Below, piece by piece: positions 10,643 through 20,666 of a stretch of 64,000 nucleotides of DNA. The stretch is taken from NCBI GenBank assembly GCA_031835245.1, contig JAVKOQ010000045.1, positions 139,001-203,000 of the forward strand. Direction: 5' to 3'. Both the position numbers and the translations under genes were made by a program. A model generated the notes under the pieces. The model worked only from the letters and a program-made list of their open reading frames with translations. It was not told where the DNA came from and searched no databases. The first letter of the stretch is position 1; each line of letters starts with the position of its first letter. The stretch is from Balamuthia mandrillaris. Taxonomy: Eukaryota > Discosea > Longamoebia > Balamuthiidae.

Positions 10643-11854
10643 ATGGAAGATCCTACAAGACACGAAGCTCCCGCCACGGACGACCTGAACTTCCCTAAAT
10701 ATGACTACTCCAACGAAGGTTTAGCCAACATCGGAGATCAGTACAACGTCAGCATAGATCTGGAGACGTCCAACCCCATGCTGGCCGTCAGCGCTCCCCA
10801 AGGAGCCGAATACATCTACGAAGGCGGTCCCCCGCGGCGAAAAGTAAACAGCACTGATCGCTTCCAGTGGATTGTCGGTTCCTCTTTTTTGATTGGTATT
10901 TAATTTCTCGCTTCTTCTTTCTCTCTTGCTCCTTGTTTTTGCTTTTGGCTTCCCTCTTTGCTTTCTGTCTTCTATCTTTTTGTAATCTCTTGTCGTTTTT
11001 TTTTTTTTTTTGCTTTCGCTCTCGCTCTCCTCTCTCCTCTCTCCGCTGTCTGTTAAAATTTTCTTCGCTGCTCTCTTCATGCTAGTCTCTATCTCTGCTT
11101 TTTCCCTCTGTTTGTTTGTCTCGCTTTTCCTCTCTCTTCTCTCTATCTCTCCTCTCACGCTCTTATTTATTTTTTTGTTTTTGCAACGAAACAGGTGGAT
11201 TGTTGGGAGGGATAAGAGCATTGCCAGGCACGTTGCGGGCATTGTATCCCGCTCTGAGAGGCAGAGCCCCCTTACGGACGTCCATGGCCACGGCCTCCAA
11301 CGTCCTTATGAGCAACAGAGGTCTTAGTTTGGCTCCAAAATTGGCTGGTTTTGGTACTTTCTCTCTTCTGTCTCCTTCTTCTCACATCTCTCTTATCTTT
11401 TTGCTCCTCTCGTTTGATCTTTTGTAACTTTTATTTTTGTTTAACCTAAGTTTGTTTTTCTACTTTTGTAACAAAAGGTGTTATTTATTCGGGTTCGGAA
11501 GTTCTGATTTCTGTGATGAGGCGGAAAGAGGACCGCCTCAACTACGCTGCTGCTATCACGGCTGCTCCTATCATCTTCTTTTCTTCTAGTAAGTTTATTT
11601 CTCCTTTTCCAAACAAAAAAAAAAAGATAAGTAAGAAACATACTAACACACGAAACAAACAACCAAACATAGGTCATTACAAATCTGCAATGGCGGGAAT
11701 TGGTGGCGTAATTGCCGCTTCCTTGTTCATTTGGGCACACAAAAGAGACCTTGGCGATCTGCAAACCTACTTTCCGGTCAGCGACCAAGCCGCCACAGGA
11801 GACTATGGCTTTCATGGCGAACATGCACAAGGCGGATTGGCTTCTTTTTCCTAA
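10643..11854 (+). CDS. TIM17/TIM22/TIM23-family inner-membrane translocase subunit
   Basis: Four exons (10643-10895, 11195-11353, 11478-11588, 11673-11854), all joined in phase 1, give 234 residues. The N-terminal 70 residues are hydrophilic (FPKYDYSNEGLANIGDQYN), as in TIM23. Next come four hydrophobic segments with the family glycines: WIVGSSFLIGGLLGGIRAL, LAGFGVIYSGSEVLISVM, a segment after the basic loop RRKEDRLNYAAAITAAPI, and MAGIGGVIAASLFIW. The basic RKEDxLN loop matches the family signature. The product should sit in the mitochondrial inner membrane as part of the presequence import channel. TIM23 fits better than TIM17 because of the N-terminal extension. Start chosen at the first in-frame ATG after an upstream pyrimidine tract. 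Confidence 0.88.
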
Positions 11855-11867
11855 AAATACAAACTCT

Positions 11868-11960
11868 TTTCTTTTCTTTTCTTTTCTTTTCTTTTCTTTT
11901 CTTTTCTTTTCTTTTCTTTTCTTTTCTTTTCTTTTCTTTTCTTTTCTTTTCTTTTCTTTT
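11868..11960. repeat. (CTTTT)n pentanucleotide microsatellite
   Basis: About 18 nearly perfect CTTTT units begin roughly 15 bp after the TIM23 stop codon, so the repeat probably lies in its 3' UTR or downstream flank. Confidence 0.95.
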
Positions 11961-12313
11961 TTTTTATCGTATTATACAATATCGATAAAAATATCGTAGA
12001 TGATTGTCTACAAAAATAATATTTAGTATATGTCGACATATTGTGACCAAAAAAAAAACCAAAAGGAAAAGAAGACAAAGAGGAAAGAAGAGGAAGTCGA
12101 GGAAGGAAGAAACGGTTTTTCGCTTCAAACTCTGGTGGAGAAGTCAGAAGGTTCTTTGGCCACCGTGTGTTGTAACGCGGAGCCTTACTACTGCGCCTTT
12201 GCTTTTTTTTTCTTTTTGTTATTTCAACAACCCCAACCCTTCCACATCACATCGCTTTGCGACGCCCCATTTTTCTTTTTTTTTTAAGCCAACGTATTTA
12301 TTTTTATTGAACG
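11961..12313. promoter_or_regulatory. ARL5 upstream region with 14-bp palindrome ATATGTCGACATAT
   Basis: The perfect palindrome at 12028-12041 contains the TGTCGACA core, 283 bp upstream of the ARL5 start. The flanks are A-rich, then T-rich (12205-12300). No gene is seen. Confidence 0.5.
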
Positions 12314-13606
12314 ATGGGAGTCATCTTTGCAAAGTTATGGCAAACTTTCTTTCACTACGATGAGTTCAAAGTCATCATCGTCGGTCTCAACAATGCTGGC
12401 AAAACCACTACTCTGTATAAACTGTAAGTCAAGCGAAAACCTTTTTCTGTTTGTTCGTTTTTTTTTTTTTTTTGGATTTTGTTTGTTGATTTCTTGTGCT
12501 CCCCTTTCTTTTTCTTGTTCTTTTTTAAAAAAGTCTATTGGATGAGGTGGTAGCGACGGCACCCACGATTGGCAGCAATGTAGAGGAAATCATGTACAAA
12601 AACATAAAGTTTGTAATGTGGGACATAGGAGGCCAGGAGGCCGTCAGGGCCTCTTGGAACACCTACTATGTAAATACTCATGTACGCAGTGCGCCCTTCC
12701 CGTTTTCTCCTTTTCCTTCTCCTTCTCTCCTTCTCTCCTTCTCTCCTTCTCCTTTTTCTGTCTCGTAGCTCTTCTCGCTCTTCTGCTTTCTTTTTCTCTC
12801 GCTTCTCTTCTCACTTCTTTATATTGTATCTCTCTTCTTTTCTTCTTTTCTACGTGTTCTTCTTGCTCGCCTTGCTTCTATTCCTGCTCTATTTCCCCTC
12901 TTCTCTTTGAGCTTATTTTGTTTGGTTTTGAACTGACTTTTCGCTTTTTTGCGTTTCGCATTGGTATGGTCGCTGCTTTATCCTCTTGTTCTTCTTCATT
13001 CTTTTTTTCCTCTTAGGCGGTGATAATGGTGATTGATAGTACAGACAGGAAGGGCATCCCTGTGGTTAAAGAGGAGCTTGATAAAATGTTGAGCCACGAG
13101 GTAAGTTTCTGTTCTTTTGTTCTTTTCTTTTTGTTGTTTTTGGTTCTCGTTCTTTCATATCGGTTTTTAGTGCTTCACATTCTTTCTCTTTTGAATCATC
13201 GTGTTTCCTTCCTTGATTTGTTTTTTGTTTTTGTTTTTTGCTCATTCTCTCTTCATTGAACTCTTCTGATCTCTCTCACTTGCATATAAACCCTAACCGT
13301 GCCTGTGATACACACGACCGCAGAACCTAAAACAAGCAAGGATATTGGTGTTTGCCAACAAGCAAGACCTCAAAGGCGCAATGAGCGCTGCAGAGATCTC
13401 GGAAGCCCTGAACCTCCACGCTGTTAAAGATCACGAATGGCACATTCAAAAGAGCTGTGCGTTGACAGGAGAAGGGTAACATATTCTCTTTGCTTTTAAC
13501 AGAATTTGTTTTCAAAAAAAGAAAGAAAGAAAGAAATCCTGACCACAACCCACCAAACAGACTATTTCAAGGAATGGATTGGCTTGCGCATCAACTTGGG
13601 CAGTGA
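12314..13606 (+). CDS. ARL5: ARF-like small GTPase ARL5
   Basis: Five exons (12314-12423, 12534-12681, 13017-13100, 13324-13475, 13561-13606) give 179 residues, exactly the length of animal ARL5. It starts [13 protein letters not shown], with Gly2 as the myristoylation site. G motifs are intact: P-loop [12 protein letters not shown], switch I Thr in [11 protein letters not shown], DxxGQ in [15 protein letters not shown] in [10 protein letters not shown], and the C(S)AL motif in [21 protein letters not shown] and the final GLFQGMDWL are ARL5-like rather than ARF-like. ARL5 acts at the trans-Golgi, where it recruits tethers for endosome-to-Golgi transport. The exon 2 end was chosen at GTACGC rather than the earlier GTAAAT because only this keeps the YYxNT segment. 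Confidence 0.96.
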
Positions 13607-13899
13607 CCTATGTTCCTCTTGCTTCTTCCCTTCTTTTTTTGTCAAAGCTTTTTTCTTGTTCGATCGAACAAAGATTAGATCAAAATATTTGAAATTTGAT
13701 TGGTTAGATCAATACTCGGAGTTTCCCACTCCGAATTACTTTTTGTGGGCTTTGTGACGTCAGGTGCTCAGAAGAAGGGGTGTTCTTCCCATCCTCCGTC
13801 CTTCGTCTTCTCTCTCCCCCCATATTTTTTCGCAAGAGCAGCCAAGGGAACACTTCCGCCCGTTCAGCAAAGCCTTTGCCTACCCCCTGTATTTTCGCA

Positions 13900-14433
13900 A
13901 TGGGACGTCAACCAGTGAGGTAAGTGTGTATCTGTGGCAGAGGAAGAAGTGGGGAGTGAAAGAGGAGAGTTCCACTTTCCAACGTTGTAAAATGTTATTC
14001 TAATCTTGTTATTTCTTTTGCCTTGCAGACTTTACTCCAAGGGAACTTTTGTCGGATTCCCTAGGCATGTGATCTTTCAACACCTTTCTCTCTGCACCTT
14101 TCTCCCTCTTTGCTCTTTTCTCCCTCGCCCCCTTCTGACCTGTTCCTGTACTTCTACAGGGGACGCCACCACCAGAACAACGATGTGGCCCTCGTAAAGA
14201 TTGAGGGTGTGCAGACCAAGGAAGACACAAAGTTCTACCAAGGCAAGAGGATTGCTTACGTCTACCGTGCACACAGAAAGCGAGCTGGTGACAGCAAGAT
14301 CCGCGTTATCTGGGGAAAGGTTGTGAACTCCCACGGAAACAGCGGAGCTGTCCGAGCGAGGTTCAGGAACAACTTGCCTCCCCGCGCTATGGGCGCTCAG
14401 GTCCGAGTCATGCTCTACCCATCTACCGTCTAA
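13900..14433 (+). CDS. RPL35A: 60S ribosomal protein eL33 (L35A)
   Basis: Three exons, 13900-13919 (20 bp), 14029-14064 (36 bp) and 14160-14433, give 109 residues. Family landmarks: RLYSKGTFVGFPR, LVKIEGVQTKEDTKFYQGKR, RVIWGKVVNSHGNSGAVRA and the C-terminus GAQVRVMLYPSTV. This protein is a structural component of the large ribosomal subunit. Intron 2 starts with GC (AG|GCATGT) instead of GT. Only this junction gives 13 residues between GFPR and IEGV, as in plant eL33. The nearest GT would need a different acceptor and would delete four residues. The short first exon with an early intron is common in ribosomal protein genes. Convergent with the next gene, 273 bp away. Confidence 0.95.
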
Positions 14434-14706
14434 GCCGCCAGCGGCCATGACACAACACTTAAGAAACAACGCAAATCCAGGGGGATGAACAACGGTGGAG
14501 TTTGAGACTTCTTTAGTCTCCAATAAACCATTAGAGGCAAGAATCACTTTCTCCATTTCACTTTTTTGTATTGGTTCTGCTCCCTTGATCTTTCGCGAAG
14601 CTAGAGAAAAGAAGGGAAGAAAGAGAATGAAGAGAGAGACAGAAGAGTGAACAAGCGAAGCAGTTTGTTTTTCTTTGATGCTTTATTTTTCGATTTGGGT
14701 GCAACT

Positions 14707-17700
14707 TTACAAAGGTGGACCACCACCCCACCTATCAGACATGTCTTGAAGGCGGCGGTGATGAAGGTGCGATGACGATGAAGGATGCCCAAGTCCAAGG
14801 CTAGAAATGGGCGGCAAAATGTTGTTGCTGGGAGAATGCGGCGGAGAAGACAACGGAGAGAAAGGAGGCGGGGAAGGCGACAACGGAGGGGAATCCCTGT
14901 TTGCCGCGGTAGATGCTGTATGTCCTCCAAAGGCCACACCCGATGAAGTCGTTGTTGCGTTTGCTGTCGGAAGCGGCAACACAAATGCCGCTGCTTCAGC
15001 AGAAGACGGTGCGGAGGGAGAAGAAACAGGAGAAGAAAAGATGGAATCTCGTCGAGAGGACGCTGCAAAGCAGGAAGAATCCGTGGATGCCGAACCGGCA
15101 CCTGCTTGGGACTTGGGGATGCAGATCTCCAACAGACCCGTCGAGAAGGAGGTCTTTATCTCCTCCAGCTGAGCCTCCATGCAACAAGGCGGAAGATCGA
15201 CGGAAACCTCGTACTTTGCCTCCAATCCAGCAGCGGCCGCATCGGCAACGGCCATCATTGCGTTGGGCACGCTCGTTCGTCGCTGCATTTGATTCTCTCC
15301 TCGTTTCGTAGAAGAAAGAATCGGAATGGAAGCTTGATCCTCGTCTGGAGTAACAGCAGCTCCAGCGGGGAGAGAGGCTCTTCGCCCTCTGCGCGAACGA
15401 CGAGCTCTACCATCTTTCTTCCCGGCAGCCTCTTTGTCAGCGTTGTTGAGAGATGAAGCGTTGTCCCTGGTACAAATAATTTTTAGAGTGCGGCCATTAA
15501 AGTCGAGCACGATGTCTCTCTTCCTGGCTCCGGAGAGCTCTGCAAAGACGAAGAAGTTGCTGGCAGTCTCGTGGGTGTAGGTCTTGGGCTCCACCGCCGA
15601 TAAGCCCTTGGCTTTGCCACCAACGACGATCCTGCCGCGAATGCCATTGTCGCTGCTCATCGACAGTTGTTGCTGATGTTTCTTTCCTGTTTGTTGTTTT
15701 CTGGAAAGGCGTTTGCTGCCGCGGGTGAGTGTTGTTGGTGCTGGTACTGTTGTTGATGAGGACGAGGGTGCTATCGGTTGTTCTTCAGGAGAGGACGATG
15801 CGGAGGATAAAAGAGGTTGTTGTGCTTGTGCTGCAAACATCATAATGTTAGAAGAAGAAGAGGATGGAGAAGATGGAGCAGAAGAGCAATGTCCAAATTG
15901 GAGTTGTTGCTGCTGTTGTTGATAGCGTTCCTGCAACCGTTGAAAGCGAGTGTGCGCCACCAGTGAGATTGAAGAAGAACCAGAAGGAGTCGGACAAAAT
16001 TGTTGTTGATCTGTTGTCGTCGCAGCAATATTCTTTGTAACAACAACGTCGGGAAAAGCGGAGGTGGAAGGAGAAGAAGGACTACTGTGATATGTTGTTG
16101 CAGTTGTCGTTGTTGGATGGTGAGAGGTTCGAAGAGAAGAGAAGGCAAAAGGAGATGAAGTGGAAATAGGTATGCCGATAGATTCTGCAGCAGCAGCCAC
16201 AGACGATTGGTGACGCTTTTGCTGTGTAAAAGTATTTTCCTCATCAATACTCGGCAACGAAGTGGTCGATGTCGGTGGGTTTCGTTTTCTACGACTTCGT
16301 TTGGTGATAGGTCCAGTTTCTTCTTGTTCCTCTTCTGCTTCTCCTTGTCGCTGTTGCTCGACTGCTGTTCTCGCAAATGCAACAAACTCGTGTGCAGGTA
16401 AACTCGAACGTCTTTTGCCTACTATCGGTTCTTTTCCACCAACAGAAAAACGGCGAGTGAAGGGTGCTTCTTTGGACGATGATGAAAAAGAAGTAGAATA
16501 AGACTTGGACTTAAGTTGTTGACGACTCTCTAACTCTTCGAAAATTGCAGCGGTGTCGATGTCTTCACCTGCGGAAGCTGCTGCGATCAGGTGAAGCGTT
16601 GAAGCTGCGCCGTAAACAGAATTGTTGTTGATGTTATTGTTGTTATTCTCGTAAGCGTTGAAGGTCGTAAAGGAGTGATGACTCTTTCTTCGTTGATGTG
16701 TGTTACGCTGTGAGATTGGCATCATTCTCTCTCCTCCTTCCATCGTCAAGCGTCTTGTAGTTTTCAATCTTCTTCTCTCTTCCATTTCTTGTTCGTCCAT
16801 TGAGGAGGTATCGCTATCTTCGTCTTCTTGTGGTTGGTATTTTTTCTTTGTCTGTCTCGTCTTTCTGTTGGTTGCTTTCTGAGCGCGAGCTTGTGGTTTG
16901 TTGCGAGCAGCTGTTGCTCTTCGTCGTCCTCTCTTTTTCTTCTCGACGGTCACTTCCTCCTCCTCTTCTTCCTCTTCCATTTCTTCCTTCATAAAACGTC
17001 GTGGTCGTTGACCAACTGCTCTTTCTTCTTGAAACTGTTGTCGTTTCCTTTCTTCCTCTTCAGCGTGCAACGTTATCTGTGCTGCTAAATTGGCTAAACT
17101 GAACGGAAACGTTGCATCGTTATTGTTGTCTCTCGCCACTGTTGTTGTTGCCGAAAATGGCGTAGCTGTTGTAACAGTAGTTGCTTCTTCTGCCTTTTCT
17201 GGAGGGCGATGATGACGGTGGCCATTGTACGTTTGTTGCTGCTGCTGCTGTTCTTCTCTTTCCTCAATCATCATTGCTGTTGAGCGGTCTTCGATCGATG
17301 CTGGTAGTTGTGACGAAGAAGGAAGCAAGCGTGCAGAAGGAGAAGAGGAAGCAACAACAGTGGCTGTCACCGGTCGCGCATTTGCCAATAGACTCCTTCC
17401 CACATCCTCCTCTGGGCCAAAGATGGTTTCCCCTCTCCTGCTCCCTCTTGATCTCCAGCTGTTGTTATCTTCAGCAGAGTCGATTGTAAGACTTCGCAAT
17501 CCTCCAGTCAATTGCTCAGAGCCTCTTCTTCTGTCAATGCCATCATACTCATTTTCGTTTGCCTCTTCTTTAACCCCATGTTCTTCCATGAATGTCGAGA
17601 AGTGTTGGAATTGTTGTAGTTGTTGCTGCTGTTGTTGAAATTGTTGTTGCAGTTGTTGCTGACCGGAAGCAGAAGAAGAATAAATGTCAAGCCGTTGATG

Positions 17701-18360
17701 GCGTTCGTAGTTTTGAACGAGGTTACGAAACTTGAGCGTGACTGGAATAGAACGAGGTTCTTCTCTCAGATGTTTAGCGTAGAGCATATCCAGCCTTCTT
17801 TGCAACTCGCTCTCTCTTGAAAGCCCGAGATTGTTAGCATCTACTCCACTGCCATCTGCATCACTTGTTTTGGCTGAAGATGATAAAGAGGAGGAAGAAG
17901 AGGACGAAGAAGATGAAAGAGCAAAGGGAGAGGAAGATATGGCAGCAGCGCTTAAAGATTCCAGTCTTTGGCGAAGGCTCTCCTCCTCTGGAGTTGTATG
18001 CACAAACACCAATTTACGGTCCTCTTCTTCTTGTAGTTGCGATGGATTCATCATCATCATCATCATGGAAGAAGCGATTTCACCTGTCGTCGATGGTCGT
18101 CGTCTTCTTTCTTCCGGTTCATCTTCCTTTTCTTGTCGCTGTTGGTGCGTTGAACCACTTCGATACCACCAACGTTGTTGATTCTCAACTTTGGCTTCTG
18201 CGTCTGCTTCTTCTTCGACTTCTTCAGCGTGTAGTAGCATACCAAGTCCGTTGTTGGGACGTTTCATGTGAAAACGTTGATGGTGATGCAAGTCGTCTGG
18301 TGATGAAGATGTCGTTGTGAGAGAAGAGCTATAGCGGTTCACGTGGCATACGTCTCCCAT
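14707..18360 (-). CDS. 1217-residue low-complexity protein ending in an HSP20/alpha-crystallin-like domain
   Basis: A single open frame without introns runs from the ATG at 18360 to the TAA at 14707. Residues 1-900 are almost wholly disordered: Ser, Gln, Glu, Thr and Arg tracts with polyglutamine runs, and basic patches such as KKKRGRRRATAARNK that could be nuclear signals. Residues about 925-1085 read as an alpha-crystallin/p23-like beta sandwich: YTHETASNFFVFAELSG, KRDIVLDFNGRTLKIIC and, after an insert of about 80 residues, YEVSVDLPP and STGLLEICIPKS. A Ser/Pro-rich tail of about 120 residues follows. HSP20 domains act as ATP-independent chaperones or protein-binding modules. A family member is usually 150-250 residues, so this is very large. 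The domain call is good; a chaperone role is inference. Confidence 0.8.
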   Translation of the reverse strand: MGDVCHVNRYSSSLTTTSSSPDDLHHHQRFHMKRPNNGLGMLLHAEEVEEEADAEAKVENQQRWWYRSGSTHQQRQEKEDEPEERRRRPSTTGEIASSMMMMMMNPSQLQEEEDRKLVFVHTTPEEESLRQRLESLSAAAISSSPFALSSSSSSSSSSLSSSAKTSDADGSGVDANNLGLSRESELQRRLDMLYAKHLREEPRSIPVTLKFRNLVQNYERHQRLDIYSSSASGQQQLQQQFQQQQQQLQQFQHFSTFMEEHGVKEEANENEYDGIDRRRGSEQLTGGLRSLTIDSAEDNNSWRSRGSRRGETIFGPEEDVGRSLLANARPVTATVVASSSPSARLLPSSSQLPASIEDRSTAMMIEEREEQQQQQQTYNGHRHHRPPEKAEEATTVTTATPFSATTTVARDNNNDATFPFSLANLAAQITLHAEEEERKRQQFQEERAVGQRPRRFMKEEMEEEEEEEEVTVEKKKRGRRRATAARNKPQARAQKATNRKTRQTKKKYQPQEDEDSDTSSMDEQEMEERRRLKTTRRLTMEGGERMMPISQRNTHQRRKSHHSFTTFNAYENNNNNINNNSVYGAASTLHLIAAASAGEDIDTAAIFEELESRQQLKSKSYSTSFSSSSKEAPFTRRFSVGGKEPIVGKRRSSLPAHEFVAFARTAVEQQRQGEAEEEQEETGPITKRSRRKRNPPTSTTSLPSIDEENTFTQQKRHQSSVAAAAESIGIPISTSSPFAFSSLRTSHHPTTTTATTYHSSPSSPSTSAFPDVVVTKNIAATTTDQQQFCPTPSGSSSISLVAHTRFQRLQERYQQQQQQLQFGHCSSAPSSPSSSSSNIMMFAAQAQQPLLSSASSSPEEQPIAPSSSSTTVPAPTTLTRGSKRLSRKQQTGKKHQQQLSMSSDNGIRGRIVVGGKAKGLSAVEPKTYTHETASNFFVFAELSGARKRDIVLDFNGRTLKIICTRDNASSLNNADKEAAGKKDGRARRSRRGRRASLPAGAAVTPDEDQASIPILSSTKRGENQMQRRTSVPNAMMAVADAAAAGLEAKYEVSVDLPPCCMEAQLEEIKTSFSTGLLEICIPKSQAGAGSASTDSSCFAASSRRDSIFSSPVSSPSAPSSAEAAAFVLPLPTANATTTSSGVAFGGHTASTAANRDSPPLSPSPPPFSPLSSPPHSPSNNILPPISSLGLGHPSSSSHLHHRRLQDMSDRWGGGPPL

Positions 18361-18473
18361 CAATTATGTTATTTTAGACCTCTCTTTTCGTTGCCTTTTC
18401 GTTTGTTTTTATTCGCCATTATTTTTTGAAGGAAAGGAAGTTAGTATTTTTTAAAAAAGAAGTAAATAAAGGT

Positions 18474-18508
<35 letters not shown>

Positions 18509-19330
18509 CTTGTGGTATGTTTCCGTCTTGCCTCCACCGATAAATAAAAAGACAAATGAATAAACAGAAAAGAAACTAACAAAGAGCCTCTTTCTCTTTC
18601 AACTTCTCTTCTCTTCTCTTCTCTTGCTATCCAAAGAAAACAAAACTAAACTAAACTAACAAAAAAAACTTTCGCTCTTCACTAAACACAGCGAAACGAA
18701 AAGAGACGAAAGAAATAGAGGAAAGAAGTAGAATTGGAGCAGAAAGTACGTCGTCGTTGTCGTTGTATTATCGTTCCACTTTCTCGAAGCCTCTCTGCTC
18801 GAATTCTCCCGTTTGGAGCCTGTTCTTTCCAGAGCCTATCTTTGAGTTTTCTTTCTCTATGTTTTTGTTTCCGTTTCGTCTATTTGTGTTTTCGTTTTTT
18901 TGTTTGTTTGTTTCATGAATAATAAAGTTAAAAACGTATGAAAACAACGGGAGAGAAGAGAGGAAACGGATGAGAGAGAGAGAGAGTGAACCCAAAAACA
19001 AAACAAAAAAACTAAAGCGTGTTAGTGTGTCTTTGTTGTTGTTGTTGTTATTAGTCTTTTGGGACTATGACATAAACGAAAAAAATAAAAAGAAAAAGGG
19101 TAAGCAACCATACAGAAAAACAAGAAACAAACAACACGAAAACTAGACAGAAAAGAAACAGGAAACAAAACAGAAAACATGTCAAAAAAAATATAGAGAG
19201 GAGGTGAAAAGAAAAAAGAAAAAAGAAAAAAAAAAGATGAAAACCCAAAAAATATATATATTGCGGGTGACATGAAGAACAGAAAAGAAGGCTAAATGTT
19301 GACAGTGAAGAAAAGCTGAAGAGGAATGAT

Positions 19331-19372
<42 letters not shown>

Positions 19373-20666
19373 CCGTTGTTGTGGAGATTATTGGATCAAA
19401 AAAATTGGGGAGGCGGCAAACACGATTGACAAGGGGGAACCGCTTCACCTCTGCTCTCTCTTTTGTTCTCTTCACCTTCGGAGAACTGGAAGAGAAAGAG
19501 AGAGAAAGAGAAAGGAGAGAGAGAGAATAATGAATATTCACCACCAAACTTAAAGTAAGTCGTAGAGAGTTGAGAGACACAAAAAAAAAACGCAAACCTG
19601 ACGTAGGGAGAGAGAGAGCTCAGCAGGGGAGAGAGAAAAATCTCTCTTTTTTTTTTTGTTTTTCCTTCTTCCTTTCTTTCAAATAAGATGAAAAAAAAAA
19701 CACAAAAGACGCAACTCGCTCGCTCGGAAGAAGAACTCCCAATAAAGTAAAACGAAAAACAAAAAAGAAAACCTGCAGGTGATGATTGGTATGCTCTTCC
19801 TCTCCTCTCCTCTCCTCTCTTTTTTATTCAGGCTCTCTGTCTGTTTCCCTCACCCCTTCCGCCGCGCGCAGAGCGTTTTGGTCAGCCCCCTTGTTTGGTT
19901 TTTGTTTTCTGCAAGTTTTCTGCGGAGATTCCTTCACTTTTTTTTTTCTTTGGTCTGTGGGGAATGAATTATCTGAAAATTATCGACGGCTGAGAAGGGG
20001 AGAGAATGAATTATCTGAAAATTATCGACGTCATGCGATAATTCAAAAACAAAGCCAGCACAACAGGAGTGATGGGGAAAGGGAGTGCGGGAACAGCGCG
20101 GTTGAGAACTCTCCCTGTTGACGCGTGATGCTGGACATGCCACGCGGGTGTAGGAGACACTTTGCTTTTCCCGTCTGCATTCAAGTTCATTGACCCAGGA
20201 TAATTATCGATAAGTGACCTCGCGAGTATCGGGCCACGCAAGTAGGGACGAAACATAGGCAACATTCGGAAACCAGCAACGGAGTTGCACCAAATCAAAA
20301 AAATCACAAAACAATATCGGGATGGTGGGAAATCCAACCGAAATCACTGGGCGATCGCCCTTTTTAAGCACTCTTGCAGCCGGTTTTCTACGGATTGCCG
20401 CCGCTTGCTTCGCTCACCTTTCTGGGAAACTTCGTCCGGGGACCCATAATCCCAAAAATTGGCCCCCACTGTTACCGTCGACAACAAAGGTGACCTGTGA
20501 TGACATCACGCACTCTTTAAAAGGATAAAGTTCGTAATTTGAATGCCGAAAAAATCAAAAAAAGTTTTGTTCAAAAAAAGAGAAAGAAAAGAAAACAAAA
20601 AGTGTAGCACGAATCTCTCTCTCCAAGAAAATCACACTCTGAAAAAAAAAAAGAGACAAAGAAAGA
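18361..20666. other. largest gene-poor stretch (2.3 kb)
   Basis: The region lies between two divergent genes. It has (GA)n tracts at about 18475-18507 and 19335-19368, many A-rich runs, a 27-bp tandem duplication near 19.98 kb, a GGGCGATCGCCC palindrome at about 20351-20362, and a near-palindrome GTGATGACATCAC at about 20498. The base composition from 19960 to 20530 is more balanced than in the purine-rich part, as if it were promoter or an old insertion. The first (GA)n tract could lie in a 5' UTR intron of the HSP20-like gene. I see no convincing protein or RNA gene. Confidence 0.5.
19962..20030. repeat. 27-bp direct duplication, period 42 bp
   Basis: A 27-bp unit beginning GAATGAATTATCTG and ending TTATCGACG occurs identically at 19962-19988 and 20004-20030. 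It lies about 640-700 bp upstream of the MBOAT start, just before a TCGACGTCATG sequence. Confidence 0.9.

Noticed and set aside
20011-20337. 108-codon minus-strand open frame in the gene-poor stretch
   Set aside because: No recognisable domain, and it crosses the 27-bp duplication; treated as chance.
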